From Methanorbis rubei (GTDB lineage: Archaea; Halobacteriota; Methanomicrobia; Methanomicrobiales; Methanocorpusculaceae), in assembly GCF_032714495.1 (NCBI RefSeq), contig NZ_JAWDKB010000005.1, forward strand, positions 62,001-126,000: 64,000 nt of DNA. The letters are read 5' to 3'. The position numbers and the translations under genes were made by a program. Shown piece after piece: positions 1 to 8,992 of this stretch; positions within the stretch are counted from its first letter, which is position 1; every line of letters starts with the position of its first letter. Under the pieces are notes generated by a model that saw nothing but the letters and a program-made list of their open reading frames with translations, did no database searches and was not told the origin of the DNA.

Positions 1-921
1 AGGCCGGGAGCAGCGCTCGAGGAGGGATACGTTGTTGACGCATTTGTGGAGAAGCCCGATGCACCGACAGCCGAGCGGTATCTTGCGGAAAAGTATCTCT
101 GGAATGCAGGAATGTTTTGCTTTGGTGTTCCAATCTTTCTTGAGGAGTGTAAAAAACTCAGTCCGGAAGTCTACGCCGCATTCCAAAAACCGACAGACGA
201 GGCATACAACCTGACACCGAAGATCTCAATGGACTACGGGATCATGGAAAAAACCGATAAAGCGGCAGTTGTGCCTCTGATATCGTCATGGAGCGATCTC
301 GGCAGTTTTGAGGCACTCTACTCGGTAATGGACAAGGACTCGCTCGGAAATGTTGTGGAAGGCGAGTATCTGTCTCCGGACGGCAAAAACAATCTGATAA
401 TTTCCGACAAGCTGGTGGCGACACTTGGCCTGTCAAATGTCGCCGTGATCGACACGCCTGATGTTCTTCTGGTCTGTCCGAAAGATCAGTCCCAGAATGT
501 CGGAGAGATCACGGCGCTTCTGCAGAAAAACGGCGACAGTCGTGCATCTGTTCACACGACGGTGCACCGACCATGGGGAAGCTATTCGGTGCTTCTCAAA
601 GGGAAAGCGTATCTGATCAAGCGGCTGACGGTGAAGCCGCATGCGCGCTTGTCTCTGCAGTACCACCATCACCGCAGTGAACACTGGATTGTAGTAAGCG
701 GTATGGCTGAGGTTGTGAACGGAGATACGACGTTTTTCGTCAGAAACGGCGAGAGTACCTTTGTTCCGGCAGGAACGATGCATCGCCTGTCAAATCCGGG
801 AATTTTGCCGCTTGAGGTAATTGAGGTACAGTTGGGTGAGATTCTTACGGAGGAGGATATTGTCAGATGTGATGATGATTACCTGAGATACTCTGAGGAG
901 TCTCCCAAAAATATTGAATAA
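1..921 (+). CDS. manC: Mannose-1-phosphate guanylyltransferase / mannose-6-phosphate isomerase, 5' end missing
   Basis: The gene runs in from the left edge; 306 residues are visible, so the nucleotide-binding N-terminus is outside. The visible part begins near the FVEKPD motif of sugar nucleotidyltransferases, followed by LWNAGMF and the WSDLGSF motif. The last 120 residues are a type II phosphomannose isomerase cupin (RPWGSY, YHHHRSEHW, VPAGTMHRL). Proteins of this bifunctional family make GDP-mannose from mannose-6-phosphate in the cytoplasm. Its position before a glycosyltransferase and AglB suggests that it feeds N-glycan synthesis (inference). It converges with the glycosyltransferase gene, with a 6-base gap. 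Confidence 0.9.
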   Translation, partial: RPGAALEEGYVVDAFVEKPDAPTAERYLAEKYLWNAGMFCFGVPIFLEECKKLSPEVYAAFQKPTDEAYNLTPKISMDYGIMEKTDKAAVVPLISSWSDLGSFEALYSVMDKDSLGNVVEGEYLSPDGKNNLIISDKLVATLGLSNVAVIDTPDVLLVCPKDQSQNVGEITALLQKNGDSRASVHTTVHRPWGSYSVLLKGKAYLIKRLTVKPHARLSLQYHHHRSEHWIVVSGMAEVVNGDTTFFVRNGESTFVPAGTMHRLSNPGILPLEVIEVQLGEILTEEDIVRCDDDYLRYSEESPKNIE

Positions 922-927
922 ATTACT

Positions 928-2055
928 CTATTTTTCAACACGATCCCACAACTGAATATTTTTCCGTCTGAGGAGTCCTATCAGCAAGTAAAACTGGTTG
1001 AGGACAAAACTGCTCAGGAGATTGTCCGGTTTTATCAGAGAAAACATCAGCACCGCAATAACAAGTGCTACAATTGCCAGACAGTACAACACTGACCAGA
1101 GAAAGAAGCCTGCACAAAGAAGTACTGTAGAAACTACAAACAGCAACGGTGAGTAGAGCAGCATCCATCGTCGAAGAGGAAATATCTGTTTCCAGAACAG
1201 TTTTCTCTTTTCACTATATGATGACTGAAAATGACGGGTGCTGTTTATCAGACCGTCAGCACGGCGAATTTTCTGATGATACTGTTCGCGAAATGACACT
1301 GGCTGCAACTCGTATGCTACTGCATCGACCGCATATATCGCCCGATATCCGTTTGTAATGCAGGTCAGCGCAAGATTTGCATCATCTGCACCGGTAGTCT
1401 CTTCAATATGCGGCACGGCAGATTTTTTGAAAGCAATCAACGGGCCGTTGAAGTTGTATGTTGAATCAATCAGACTGTCGTACTCGCACATTTTTCCGTA
1501 GACGGAACGGTAAGCTCCTTCAGAACCGGTCACACTCCGGGTTGAGCCGACCGGAACCAGATCAGCACACACTGCACCAACTTCAGGATTCTGGAGATGG
1601 GCCACGAGTTTTACAAGAGCATCAGGTTTTGTAGTGATGTCTGCGTCAGTGAAAACAATGATCTCATCCTCAATTGCTGAGAGCATCATATTCTGACATC
1701 GTATTTTTCCAAGTCGCATTTCCGGTTCGATCAACTGTGACTTAACCGGACTGTGTACCAAGGACTCTTTTGCGGCAACACTTGTTGCAGGGTCAGCCCC
1801 GTCATTAACCACATACAGAGTAAGCCGGTCCTTGGGATACTGAGATTGAAATACGTTCTCAATACGCGTTTTAACGAGAGGACCCTCTTTATATGCATTG
1901 ATCACAACACTGATCGATGGATAGACAATGATCTCCGGAGCAGAAACAGAGGGCAGTGTTCGGATCTTCAAAAGATAGGAGATGTAAGGATATACTGCAG
2001 CACATCCGATGCCAAGTCCGCATATTATCAGGAGGAGGGAGGGTACAGATATCAT
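928..2055 (-). CDS. Membrane-bound family 2 glycosyltransferase
   Basis: This 375-residue protein has an N-terminal membrane helix (about 5-28), a GT-A fold GT2 domain and two hydrophobic C-terminal helices. Visible motifs are the nucleotide-binding start (ISVVINAYKEG), VVNDGAD, the metal-binding FTDADI, the acidic ADDANLAL and a QKIRRADG segment resembling the QxxRW motif. The family transfers sugars from nucleotide donors, here probably on the cytoplasmic face of the membrane. The flanking manC and aglB make lipid-linked N-glycan assembly the likely role. The donor and acceptor sugars cannot be read from the sequence. Confidence 0.88.
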   Translation of the reverse strand: MISVPSLLLIICGLGIGCAAVYPYISYLLKIRTLPSVSAPEIIVYPSISVVINAYKEGPLVKTRIENVFQSQYPKDRLTLYVVNDGADPATSVAAKESLVHSPVKSQLIEPEMRLGKIRCQNMMLSAIEDEIIVFTDADITTKPDALVKLVAHLQNPEVGAVCADLVPVGSTRSVTGSEGAYRSVYGKMCEYDSLIDSTYNFNGPLIAFKKSAVPHIEETTGADDANLALTCITNGYRAIYAVDAVAYELQPVSFREQYHQKIRRADGLINSTRHFQSSYSEKRKLFWKQIFPLRRWMLLYSPLLFVVSTVLLCAGFFLWSVLYCLAIVALVIAVLMFSLIKPDNLLSSFVLNQFYLLIGLLRRKNIQLWDRVEK

Positions 2056-2130
2056 ATCTCATTGTTATTGCAGGTTGAATGAAATGATTGTTCCGCTTTT
2101 CCCAACTACTTTATCTAATGAGACACTCAG

Positions 2131-2143
2131 ATTATAGATATAA
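2131..2143 (+). promoter_or_regulatory. Putative TATA box of aglB
   Basis: An A/T-rich TTATAGATATAA stretch lies about 25-30 bases before the ATG at 2163. That is archaeal TATA spacing for a leaderless transcript. It supports the 2163 start over the in-frame TTG at 2088, which lies upstream of this box. Confidence 0.5.
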
Positions 2144-2162
2144 TTCACCCTCAGTGATAAGT

Positions 2163-4760
2163 ATGGATATGAGCTTTTGGAACGATCGTCGATATCGTTA
2201 TGGAATCCTTGGAGGAATAGTACTCATCCTTACAGTACTTGCCTTCTGGATACGTATACTGCCGTTTCCGGATCTGGCTGGAACCGGCGATATGATCGCA
2301 GGACCGGACGCATGGTACAACCTCCGGCTTATCGAGGCAGCACTTGCAAACAACTTTGGATTTATCCATTTTGAACCGATGACCCTGTACCCGACCGGTC
2401 AGGACATCGTCTGGGGTCCTCTGTTCACTTGGATTGCAGCGGCAGTTGCAGCAGTTGCAGGAGCAGCAACGCGCCCAGAAGTAATTGATGCAGCCGGATG
2501 GGTCCCGGCCCTGATGGGTGCTGCAATGGTTCCGGTTATGTACTGGTTTGGTGCAAGAATCGGCAACTGGAAGACAGGACTTGTCTCTGCACTGTTTATT
2601 GCCGTGATCGGAGGGCAGTATCTGTCCAGATCTCTTTACGGACACTTGGACCACCATATTGCAGAAACGCTGTTTTCAACACTGTTCTGTCTCCTGTATG
2701 TGGTCGCCCTCTATGCTCTGAAGGATCATAAAATTGACTTCAAAGAGTATGCGACCCTGAAAATACCAGTGTTGTACGGAATAATCTGCGGTATTGCCTA
2801 CCTGCTCAGTCTGTTGACCATGTCAACCATGGTCGTGTTCGGGCTGTTTGTTGCACTCTTCACCCTGATTCAGTTCATTATTGATCATCGTGCCGGAAAG
2901 CCAACAGAATATCTGCTTGTTCTGAATGTGATCGCATTTACTATTGTTGTAATTGGCATGCTGATCTATGGAGTACAGGATACCAGTTTCAGTTTTGTGT
3001 CATACTCGCTTGGAGTACTCTGTGCTCATATCGGCTTGATCATTGGAACGATCGTCCTCTATGCGATATCGAAGATACTGGCAAAGAAGAGCATGCCATG
3101 GTATTACTTCCCGGCAGCACTTGCGGCCATTGTAATAGTCGGAGTCGGCATCGTGGCAATTGCTCTTCCGACTCTCTTCAGTTCGGCAATGGGATCTCTC
3201 AGTATGTTCTTCTCCCAAGGAGCAGCCCAGTCCACCATCGCCGAGATGGCCTCCTGGTCCATGGAAGGAGCATTCAACTCCTATAACTGGGGCATCCTGC
3301 TCGCAGCAGGCGGATTTATCTACCTCCTCTACCGTGTATGGAAACATGAGGAGCCAGGAGCACTGTTTGTTCTCATCTGGTCCATTCTCATGATCTTTGC
3401 AACCATCCAGCATGTCCGCTGGGAGTATTATGTCGCAGCAAACATTGCACTTCTTGCAGCAGTCGCAGTCGGATGGACAATTGATTTCGCGCAAAAGGAT
3501 CTTCTCAAGATAGTCGGAAAGCAGGAGAGCAAAACCTCAGACGAAACTCCGGCAAAGAAAGGCAAAAAAACTGCGGCAAAAGCAGCAACAGGGCCTGACT
3601 GGATCAAAGTCGGCGTCTTTGCAATTGTAGCAGTCATTGCCATAGCATTTGTGGCAACCTCAGCCGCAGCCGCGGTGCAGACCGGCTCAAACTACGGCAA
3701 GTACGGTGGAACCGAGAAGGACTGGATCTCAGAAACCACCTGGATGCTGAATGGAACTCCAGAGACCGGTGTTGATTATCTGACCATCTATGAAAAAGAC
3801 GGTTTCGTGTACCCTGAAGAGTCCTATGGTGTTATGTCCTGGTGGGACTATGGCCATTACATCACCACAATCGCAGAACGCATTCCAAACAGCAATCCCT
3901 TCCAGTCAGGAGTTGCCGGTGAGTACGGTGCTGCAGCAGTACTGACAAGCACCAACGAGTCGGCAGTCATGGAAAAACTGGATTACCTTGGCACCAGGTA
4001 CGTCATGACCGACTACCAGATGGCAGGCGGCAAATTCGGTGCAATGGCAATCTGGAACGACTCGGTTGCACAGCTGAGCCCGTACTTCTACACAATGTTG
4101 CAGAACAGCAACGGCCAGCTCTCCTATGTGCAGGCATACACGCCCGAGTACTATAACACGCTGACGGTGCGGCTGCAGAACTTTGACGGATCCATGACAA
4201 GCCCCGGAGACGTGGCATATGTTGAGACCGACTCATCAGGAGGCTACGGCTACCCGGTCATCACCAACATGAAAGCATACACTAATGCAGCAGATGCATG
4301 GGCAGCGGCTGATCAGTACAATTCGGTCACGGCCTCGGCAACAAAGCATGCCTATGTTGTTGCAAACCCGTCAAGTGTGACCAAAGGATATCTTCCGAGT
4401 GTGACCGTTCCTGCACTGCAGCATTTCCGCCTCGTGCACGAGTCCCCGACCTATGTGATGACCAACGGTCAGGCCGCAAGCCAGCCGATCGAAGGCGGTA
4501 ACGCATGGGTCAAGAGCTTTGAGTACGTGCCGGGAGCTGTCATCAAAGGAGACGGCATCATTGAAGTGAACGTTGTCACGAACAATGGAAGAACCTTCAC
4601 CTACCGTCAGGAAAGTGTGGACGGACAGTTCATTGTTCCATACTCCACCTCCGGCAGCAGCTACGATGTGAAGACGACCGGACCCTACACGATTGTTGGT
4701 ACCGGCAAGACCTTTGAGGTCTCTGAGGAAGCCGTGATGAACGGCCTTTCCATCAACTAA
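2163..4760 (+). CDS. aglB: Dolichyl-phosphooligosaccharide-protein glycotransferase (STT3/AglB)
   Basis: This is the 865-residue catalytic oligosaccharyltransferase of archaeal N-glycosylation. It moves the lipid-linked glycan to Asn in N-X-S/T sequons on the outer face of the membrane. The N-terminal two thirds hold about a dozen membrane helices; the first external loop carries the acidic GPDAWYN motif (Asp49). The family hallmark WWDYG is at residues 560-564, at the start of the soluble C-terminal domain. A Lys/Ala-rich segment (ESKTSDETPAKKGKK) interrupts the last helices. An in-frame TTG at 2088 would add 25 residues; the ATG at 2163 is preferred because of the TATA spacing. A T-run follows the stop. 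Confidence 0.96.
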   Translation: MDMSFWNDRRYRYGILGGIVLILTVLAFWIRILPFPDLAGTGDMIAGPDAWYNLRLIEAALANNFGFIHFEPMTLYPTGQDIVWGPLFTWIAAAVAAVAGAATRPEVIDAAGWVPALMGAAMVPVMYWFGARIGNWKTGLVSALFIAVIGGQYLSRSLYGHLDHHIAETLFSTLFCLLYVVALYALKDHKIDFKEYATLKIPVLYGIICGIAYLLSLLTMSTMVVFGLFVALFTLIQFIIDHRAGKPTEYLLVLNVIAFTIVVIGMLIYGVQDTSFSFVSYSLGVLCAHIGLIIGTIVLYAISKILAKKSMPWYYFPAALAAIVIVGVGIVAIALPTLFSSAMGSLSMFFSQGAAQSTIAEMASWSMEGAFNSYNWGILLAAGGFIYLLYRVWKHEEPGALFVLIWSILMIFATIQHVRWEYYVAANIALLAAVAVGWTIDFAQKDLLKIVGKQESKTSDETPAKKGKKTAAKAATGPDWIKVGVFAIVAVIAIAFVATSAAAAVQTGSNYGKYGGTEKDWISETTWMLNGTPETGVDYLTIYEKDGFVYPEESYGVMSWWDYGHYITTIAERIPNSNPFQSGVAGEYGAAAVLTSTNESAVMEKLDYLGTRYVMTDYQMAGGKFGAMAIWNDSVAQLSPYFYTMLQNSNGQLSYVQAYTPEYYNTLTVRLQNFDGSMTSPGDVAYVETDSSGGYGYPVITNMKAYTNAADAWAAADQYNSVTASATKHAYVVANPSSVTKGYLPSVTVPALQHFRLVHESPTYVMTNGQAASQPIEGGNAWVKSFEYVPGAVIKGDGIIEVNVVTNNGRTFTYRQESVDGQFIVPYSTSGSSYDVKTTGPYTIVGTGKTFEVSEEAVMNGLSIN

Positions 4761-4790
4761 TCTTTTTTGAAAAATATCGCAGAACCACAT

Positions 4791-4800
4791 CTTTATACCC
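4791..4800 (+). promoter_or_regulatory. Putative TATA box of the DUF2098 gene
   Basis: CTTTATACCC is centred about 27 bases before the ATG at 4823, consistent with a leaderless archaeal transcript. Confidence 0.5.
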
Positions 4801-4822
4801 CGCAAGTATCCAACATAGTATC

Positions 4823-5104
4823 ATGAGCATGCTTGCAATCGGGCAGACAGTGCGATACGGAAGGACAGGAACGGTGGGAAAAATTGTTGCTCTAATAGAG
4901 GAGGACAACTCCACATTTGCCGAGCTTGACAGCACCGGACTCTACTATCGTGTCGACCAGCTCACTGCAATCAGTGATATTGTCCACAAAGAAACCGAAA
5001 GCAGGGACTTCAGAAAAGATCTCGAACAGGAACAGGAAAGAGTCCGCGAGATGAATGAAAGTGCCTGGCAAAATACCGACCAGAGTTGTGAAGGCGGAGG
5101 ATAA
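4823..5104 (+). CDS. DUF2098 family protein
   Basis: A 93-residue soluble protein. The pattern IGQTVRYGRTGTVGKI...AELDSTGLYYRVDQL matches DUF2098, a small family of methanogenic archaea with no assigned function as far as I know. The first 60 residues look like a small beta-barrel; the C-terminus is a charged, probably helical tail rich in Glu and Arg. It stands alone, with its own TATA box and a terminator hairpin. Confidence 0.75.
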   Translation: MSMLAIGQTVRYGRTGTVGKIVALIEEDNSTFAELDSTGLYYRVDQLTAISDIVHKETESRDFRKDLEQEQERVREMNESAWQNTDQSCEGGG

Positions 5105-5115
5105 AACTGGAGCCA

Positions 5116-5141
5116 GGGCCTTTTGGCCCGTGCATTTTTTT
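5116..5141 (+). terminator. Terminator hairpin after the DUF2098 gene
   Basis: GGGCC-TTTT-GGCCC (5116-5129) is followed by a run of seven T (5135-5141). It sits between the convergent DUF2098 and nikR genes. Confidence 0.65.
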
Positions 5142-5143
5142 AA

Positions 5144-5563
5144 TTAGTTGACCGGAATGGTGGTCAGCTTTACTGACTCAACGCCTTTGAGGGCCATCAG
5201 CTTCTCTGCGACCTCTTTGAGCTTCACACCGTCACCGCGGACAAGGATAACCTCAAGGCACCGTTCGTCATTTACGTGTGCATGCAGGGTGGACTGGATG
5301 GTTTCGCGGTGTTCATGCTGTATCTCCGTAATCGTCTGCATGAGACCGCGGTGATCATGATCATAGACCATGGTGATAACGCCCTGGCGTTCGCCTTTCA
5401 CATCAGACATCCATTCATAATACGTGATATAACTGCGAATTGCATCGCGGATGCCTTCCGACCTTGAGGAGTAACCGCGAAGTCCGATAATTCCGTCGAA
5501 TTTATCCAGAAGATTCTGTGGAAGGGATATTCCTATGCGTGAAAGATCCGAGTCTCCAACCAT
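5144..5563 (-). CDS. nikR: Nickel-responsive transcriptional regulator
   Basis: This 139-residue protein has an N-terminal ribbon-helix-helix DNA-binding domain (RIGISLPQNLLDKFD) and a C-terminal ACT-like metal-sensing domain. The E. coli nickel ligands His76, His87, His89 and Cys95 correspond here to His83, His94, His96 and Cys102 with identical spacing (HEH...HAHVNDERC). NikR represses nickel uptake genes when nickel is plentiful. No transporter is adjacent, so its targets lie outside, although the nickel enzyme Mcr is encoded in this window. It is transcribed divergently from the aIF2 gamma gene. Confidence 0.93.
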   Translation of the reverse strand: MVGDSDLSRIGISLPQNLLDKFDGIIGLRGYSSRSEGIRDAIRSYITYYEWMSDVKGERQGVITMVYDHDHRGLMQTITEIQHEHRETIQSTLHAHVNDERCLEVILVRGDGVKLKEVAEKLMALKGVESVKLTTIPVN

Positions 5564-5572
5564 AATATACTA

Positions 5573-5592
5573 TCATATCGGGCTGTTCATAT
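5573..5592. promoter_or_regulatory. Direct repeat TCATAT-N8-TCATAT in the nikR promoter
   Basis: Two TCATAT hexamers (5573-5578 and 5587-5592) lie 10-30 bases upstream of the nikR start, over its A/T-rich promoter. They could be an autoregulatory NikR site. They are direct repeats rather than the inverted repeat known for E. coli NikR, so this is tentative. Confidence 0.25.
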
Positions 5593-5683
5593 TTTATTCT
5601 TCTTACGTAATCTTATGCAGATGATGGTTTTTTCATACGAAGTCTGCTGATGGTCACTCATGCGGCATTCACTGGTTTATCAC

Positions 5684-5693
5684 ACAAATATAT
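5684..5693 (+). promoter_or_regulatory. Putative TATA box of the aIF2 gamma cluster
   Basis: CAAATATATC lies about 50 bases before the TTG at 5739. With start about 25 bases downstream it gives a short leader containing the GGAGGT ribosome-binding site at 5723-5728. Confidence 0.5.
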
Positions 5694-5738
5694 CTGTTGG
5701 AAAGTCGATTATATAAGGTTGAGGAGGTTTTGGTTTCT

Positions 5739-6974
5739 TTGCATGATCCTACAATACCAAACGTAAATATCGGCGTGGTAGGCCACGTTGACCACGGGAA
5801 GACCACCCTGGTCAGCCAGCTTACCGGCTCATGGACAGACCGCCACAGTGAAGAACTGAAGCGCGGTATCTCCATCCGCCTCGGCTATGCCGACGCGACA
5901 TTTTACAAATGCTCGAAATGCCAGGGCCCGGAGTCCTGGTCGAATACTGATACATGCCAAATCTGCGGCGGAAAACTTGAACCGGTACGGTCCGTCTCCT
6001 TTGTGGACGCCCCGGGTCACGAAACCCTGATGGCAACCATGCTTTCCGGTTCTGCAATCATGGACGGCGCAATGCTGGTCATTGCCGCCAACGAGCCGTG
6101 CCCGCAGCCGCAGACAAAAGAGCACCTGATGGCGCTTGAGCTGACCGGCATCAAGAACATCATCATCGTTCAGAATAAGATTGACGTGGTGCCCCAGAAG
6201 CAGGCGATTGAAAACTACAAACAGATCAAAGCGTTTGTGAAAGGAACGGTTGCGGAAAACGCACCGATCATTCCGGTGTCAGCCCAGAAAAAGATCAACT
6301 TCGGTGTCTTGATCGATGCGCTGAACACCACGATCCCTGATATGGAACGTGAGGCAGATGTTCCGCCGATCATGCTGATCGCACGATCCTTTGATGTCAA
6401 CCGTCCGGGAAGTTCCTGGCGCGACATCAAAGGCGGTGTCATTGGCGGGTCCTTGATCCGCGGTGAGTTCCGTGAGGGCGACGATATGGAGATCCGTCCG
6501 GGCAGACAGTACATGTCTGAGAACAAGGCAAAATGGGAGCCGATTACAACCAAGATTACCTCCATGAACAAGGCGTCCCACAAAGTTGCCGTAGCAACTC
6601 CGGGCGGTCTTTCAGCAATTGGTACAAAACTTGATCCTGCTATTACGAAAAGCGATACGCTTGTCGGACAGGTAGCCGGAGCGGTCGGATCCCTTCCGCC
6701 GGTCTGGGAGAAGATGAAGTTTGACATGACGTTAATGGACCGCGTGGTAGGTTCTGCATCCGAGCAGAACATTGAGCCGCTACGGTTGAAAGAGCCGCTG
6801 ATGCTGTCTGTCGGGACAGCCGTCACCGTCGGTATTGTCATGGCAGCAAAGAAAAATCAGGCAGAGGTTATTCTCAAGCGGCCGGTTTGTGCGGAACTTG
6901 GTTCCCGGATTGCAATCAGCCGGCAGGTTGGTGGCAGATGGCGTCTGATCGGCATGGGCATCCTGACCGAGTAA
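5739..6974 (+). CDS. eif2g: Translation initiation factor aIF2 subunit gamma
   Basis: A 411-residue GTPase, the core of the heterotrimer that brings initiator Met-tRNA to the small ribosomal subunit. Visible are GHVDHGKT (G1), a Cys4 zinc knuckle (CSKC...CQIC), DAPGHE (G3), NKID (G4) and the two beta-barrel domains. The start chosen is TTG at 5739: it lies 10 bases after GGAGGT and gives the usual family N-terminus. An upstream in-frame TTG at 5697 sits on the TATA box. The gene heads a plus-strand information-processing cluster and overlaps the PIN gene by 37 bases. Confidence 0.95.
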   Translation: MHDPTIPNVNIGVVGHVDHGKTTLVSQLTGSWTDRHSEELKRGISIRLGYADATFYKCSKCQGPESWSNTDTCQICGGKLEPVRSVSFVDAPGHETLMATMLSGSAIMDGAMLVIAANEPCPQPQTKEHLMALELTGIKNIIIVQNKIDVVPQKQAIENYKQIKAFVKGTVAENAPIIPVSAQKKINFGVLIDALNTTIPDMEREADVPPIMLIARSFDVNRPGSSWRDIKGGVIGGSLIRGEFREGDDMEIRPGRQYMSENKAKWEPITTKITSMNKASHKVAVATPGGLSAIGTKLDPAITKSDTLVGQVAGAVGSLPPVWEKMKFDMTLMDRVVGSASEQNIEPLRLKEPLMLSVGTAVTVGIVMAAKKNQAEVILKRPVCAELGSRIAISRQVGGRWRLIGMGILTE

Positions 6975-7351
6975 CGGTTGTTCTGGACACCAATGCTCTG
7001 ATGATGCCTGCACAGTTTGGCGTGGACCTCTTTGAAGGTCTGCGCGAACTGCTTGGAGGATGCGATGTCTTCGTACCTGCCGAGGTGGTGTACGAGCTGC
7101 GCGGTCTGATGCAGGGATGCGGGAAAAATGCGGCGGCGGCACGGTTTGGTCTGACGGTTGCCGGACGCTGCACGGTCCTTCCTCCGATTGAAGAGGACAT
7201 CCCGGTGGATGACAAAATAATCCGAACAGCAGAGATGTTTAATGCTGTTGTAGTGACCAATGATAGAAAGTTAAAAGACCGTCTGCTCAGTCTCCGCATT
7301 CCGGTTGTTGTACTCCGGTCGCGGACAAGGCTTGAGCTGATAGGAAAATGA
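6938..7351 (+). CDS. PIN-domain protein (Fcf1/VapC-like nuclease)
   Basis: About 137 residues from the ATG at 6938, which lies inside the end of the aIF2 gamma gene. The PIN acidic residues are present: [11 protein letters not shown] near the start, [19 protein letters not shown] and [12 protein letters not shown]. The family contains Mg-dependent ribonucleases; single copies next to aIF2 gamma resemble rRNA-processing Fcf1-type proteins more than toxins, and no antitoxin gene is beside it. Substrate unknown. The exact start is uncertain because of the overlap. Confidence 0.8.
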   Translation: MASDRHGHPDRVTVVLDTNALMMPAQFGVDLFEGLRELLGGCDVFVPAEVVYELRGLMQGCGKNAAAARFGLTVAGRCTVLPPIEEDIPVDDKIIRTAEMFNAVVVTNDRKLKDRLLSLRIPVVVLRSRTRLELIGK

Positions 7352-7372
7352 TTTCGACGAGGAGCTAAGGAT

Positions 7373-7945
7373 ATGTATTATAAGCTGAAATTAAACGATA
7401 AGGTCAGAGTTCCGCCGGAGCGCATGGGCGAGGATCTGAACACCGTTATTCTTGATGTTCTGCAGGAGCAGTTCGAGGGAAGCGTTGACAAGGAGATGGG
7501 TATCTTCATCGCAGTGACCGGTGTGAACCGTGTCGGCGACGGCGAGATCATCTACAGCGACGGCGGCGTGTATTATGATGTGGACTTTGAGGCAGTGACG
7601 CTTCGTCTGTCTCTGCAGGAAGTTCTCGAAGGTATTGTCGTGGAGACGACGAGCTTTGGCGCGTTCATCTCGCTTGGACCGATCGATGCAATGCTGCACA
7701 TGAGTCAGATAACCGATGAATACATCGATTATGATGAGAAGAACTCCCGGCTTGTCTGTAAGGACACCGGCAGAACGCTCGCGGTGGGCGACACGGTGCG
7801 CGCACGCGTGGTTGCTCTGTCACTGAACGAACGCGAGCCGCGTGAGTCAAAGATCGGTCTGACGATGCGTCAGCCGGGTCTTGGAACGCTTGCGTGGATT
7901 GCGGATGAGCACAACCGCGAGCAGGCTGAGAAGGAGCGGAAGTAA
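7373..7945 (+). CDS. rpoE1: RNA polymerase subunit E' (Rpb7 homologue)
   Basis: 190 residues: an N-terminal tip domain (MYYKLKLNDKVRVPPE...) and a C-terminal S1 RNA-binding domain (EGIVVETTSFGAFISLG...AMLHMSQI). With RpoF, encoded in this window at 52,783, it forms the stalk of the archaeal polymerase, helps open promoters and binds nascent RNA. A GAGGAG ribosome-binding site lies 8-12 bases before ATG. The stop overlaps the spt4 start (TAATG). Confidence 0.96.
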   Translation: MYYKLKLNDKVRVPPERMGEDLNTVILDVLQEQFEGSVDKEMGIFIAVTGVNRVGDGEIIYSDGGVYYDVDFEAVTLRLSLQEVLEGIVVETTSFGAFISLGPIDAMLHMSQITDEYIDYDEKNSRLVCKDTGRTLAVGDTVRARVVALSLNEREPRESKIGLTMRQPGLGTLAWIADEHNREQAEKERK

Positions 7946-8160
7946 TGGCACCGAAGCGGACGTCGAAGAAGATGCTGCAGGCATGCCGCAACTGCCACAA
8001 GGTGCTGGAGGCCGATAAGGTCCAGTGTCCGGAGTGTCAGGGTAATGCACTGACAACCGAGTGGTTCGGGTATATGGTTATCATCGACTCCCGTCACTCG
8101 GATGTTGCAAAAAAGATGAATATCGACTATAACGGCCGCTACGCCCTTAAGGTCAGATAA
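7945..8160 (+). CDS. spt4: Transcription elongation factor Spt4 (RpoE'')
   Basis: 71 residues with a Cys4 zinc ribbon (CRNC...CPEC) and the Spt4 core (TTEWFGYMVIIDSRHSDVAKKM). Spt4 binds the NGN domain of Spt5 and keeps RNA polymerase processive. Its start and stop codons overlap those of both neighbours by one base, implying translational coupling with rpoE1 and the dephospho-CoA kinase gene. Confidence 0.96.
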   Translation: MAPKRTSKKMLQACRNCHKVLEADKVQCPECQGNALTTEWFGYMVIIDSRHSDVAKKMNIDYNGRYALKVR

Positions 8161-8645
8161 TGCTTGTTCTCCCGTCGGAGCACCGAGGGCTGTTCAAACA
8201 GCCTTTTGGAACCCTTTTTCCCGAATTTTCTGATATTGTTCCAATGGTTTCCGGCAGAATGCTGTGCACGGTCGGCGATGTGGTGACGCACTCCGCACTT
8301 TCGCGCGGAATTATTCCTGCGGTCGGAGTTATCGATGGTCTGACGATGCGATCACCATATCTTGCGATGCCGGAGATTTCCCAGCATATCCTTCATGTGA
8401 AAAATCCTGCCGGAACGATCACTGACGAGCTGGTGGCAACGCTTAAAGAAGCAGTGGCACTCACTCCGTGTGTGATTATGGTGGACGGCGAGGAGGATCT
8501 CGCGGTTCTTCCGCTGATAAAGCTCCTGCCTGATGATGCACTGGTGGTTTACGGCCAGCCGAACGAAGGCGTGGTGCTCTGCCTAGTAACGCCAGAGCTG
8601 CGGCAGCGTGCGGATTATCTTCTGTCCTGTTTTGTTCGCTGCTGA
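8160..8645 (+). CDS. GTP-dependent dephospho-CoA kinase (DUF359)
   Basis: 161 residues of the archaeal DUF359 family, which phosphorylates dephospho-CoA with GTP in the last step of CoA synthesis and is unrelated to bacterial CoaE. Motifs seen are TVGDVVT, IPAVGVIDGLTMR, KNPAGTI, VDGEEDL and VYGQPNEGVV. The Asp residues in GDVV, DGEED and the PNEG loop are those expected at the active site. It is commonly found between spt4 and the S24e gene, as here. Confidence 0.93.
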   Translation: MLVLPSEHRGLFKQPFGTLFPEFSDIVPMVSGRMLCTVGDVVTHSALSRGIIPAVGVIDGLTMRSPYLAMPEISQHILHVKNPAGTITDELVATLKEAVALTPCVIMVDGEEDLAVLPLIKLLPDDALVVYGQPNEGVVLCLVTPELRQRADYLLSCFVRC

Positions 8646-8694
8646 GAATGCACCAGTATTAAATATCCTGCATTCCAATAATTGTGGGATATCG

Positions 8695-8988
8695 ATGGAG
8701 ATTAAGATCACCTCAAATACCAGAAACGAGCTTTTAAGCCGTAATGAGGTTGCGTTCACCGCAGTATATGACGGCGCAACCCCAGCCCGTGCAGACATCG
8801 GAGCAAAAATTGCAGCGATGCAGAATACCCCGGTCGAAAAACTCATCCTCTCTTCACTGAAAGGACGCTTCGGAACCAAAGCCGTTACCGGCGTTGCACG
8901 CATCTACGACTCAGTTGACGCACTGAACGCAACTGAGCGTGCATTCCTGATTGCCCGCGGAAAGCCAAAGGCAGAAAAGGAGGAGTAA
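8695..8988 (+). CDS. rps24e: Ribosomal protein eS24
   Basis: 97 residues from ATG 8695 ([19 protein letters not shown]...). It shows the S24e pattern: N-terminal beta strands, [18 protein letters not shown], and a basic C-terminal tail. A TTAAATAT box about 35 bases upstream suggests that a promoter restarts transcription here. The longer in-frame extension into the previous gene is rejected because it is not family-like. Confidence 0.95.
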   Translation: MEIKITSNTRNELLSRNEVAFTAVYDGATPARADIGAKIAAMQNTPVEKLILSSLKGRFGTKAVTGVARIYDSVDALNATERAFLIARGKPKAEKEE

Positions 8989-8992
8989 AACC

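Noticed and set aside
6887-6937. Longer start (GTG 6887) for the PIN protein
   Set aside because: Adds 17 residues unlike the family, deep inside the aIF2 gamma gene; ATG 6938 places the first PIN motif at a normal distance.
6938-7351. PIN protein as a VapC toxin of a toxin-antitoxin pair
   Set aside because: No small antitoxin gene is adjacent; it is embedded in a conserved translation and transcription cluster, which favours an RNA-processing role.
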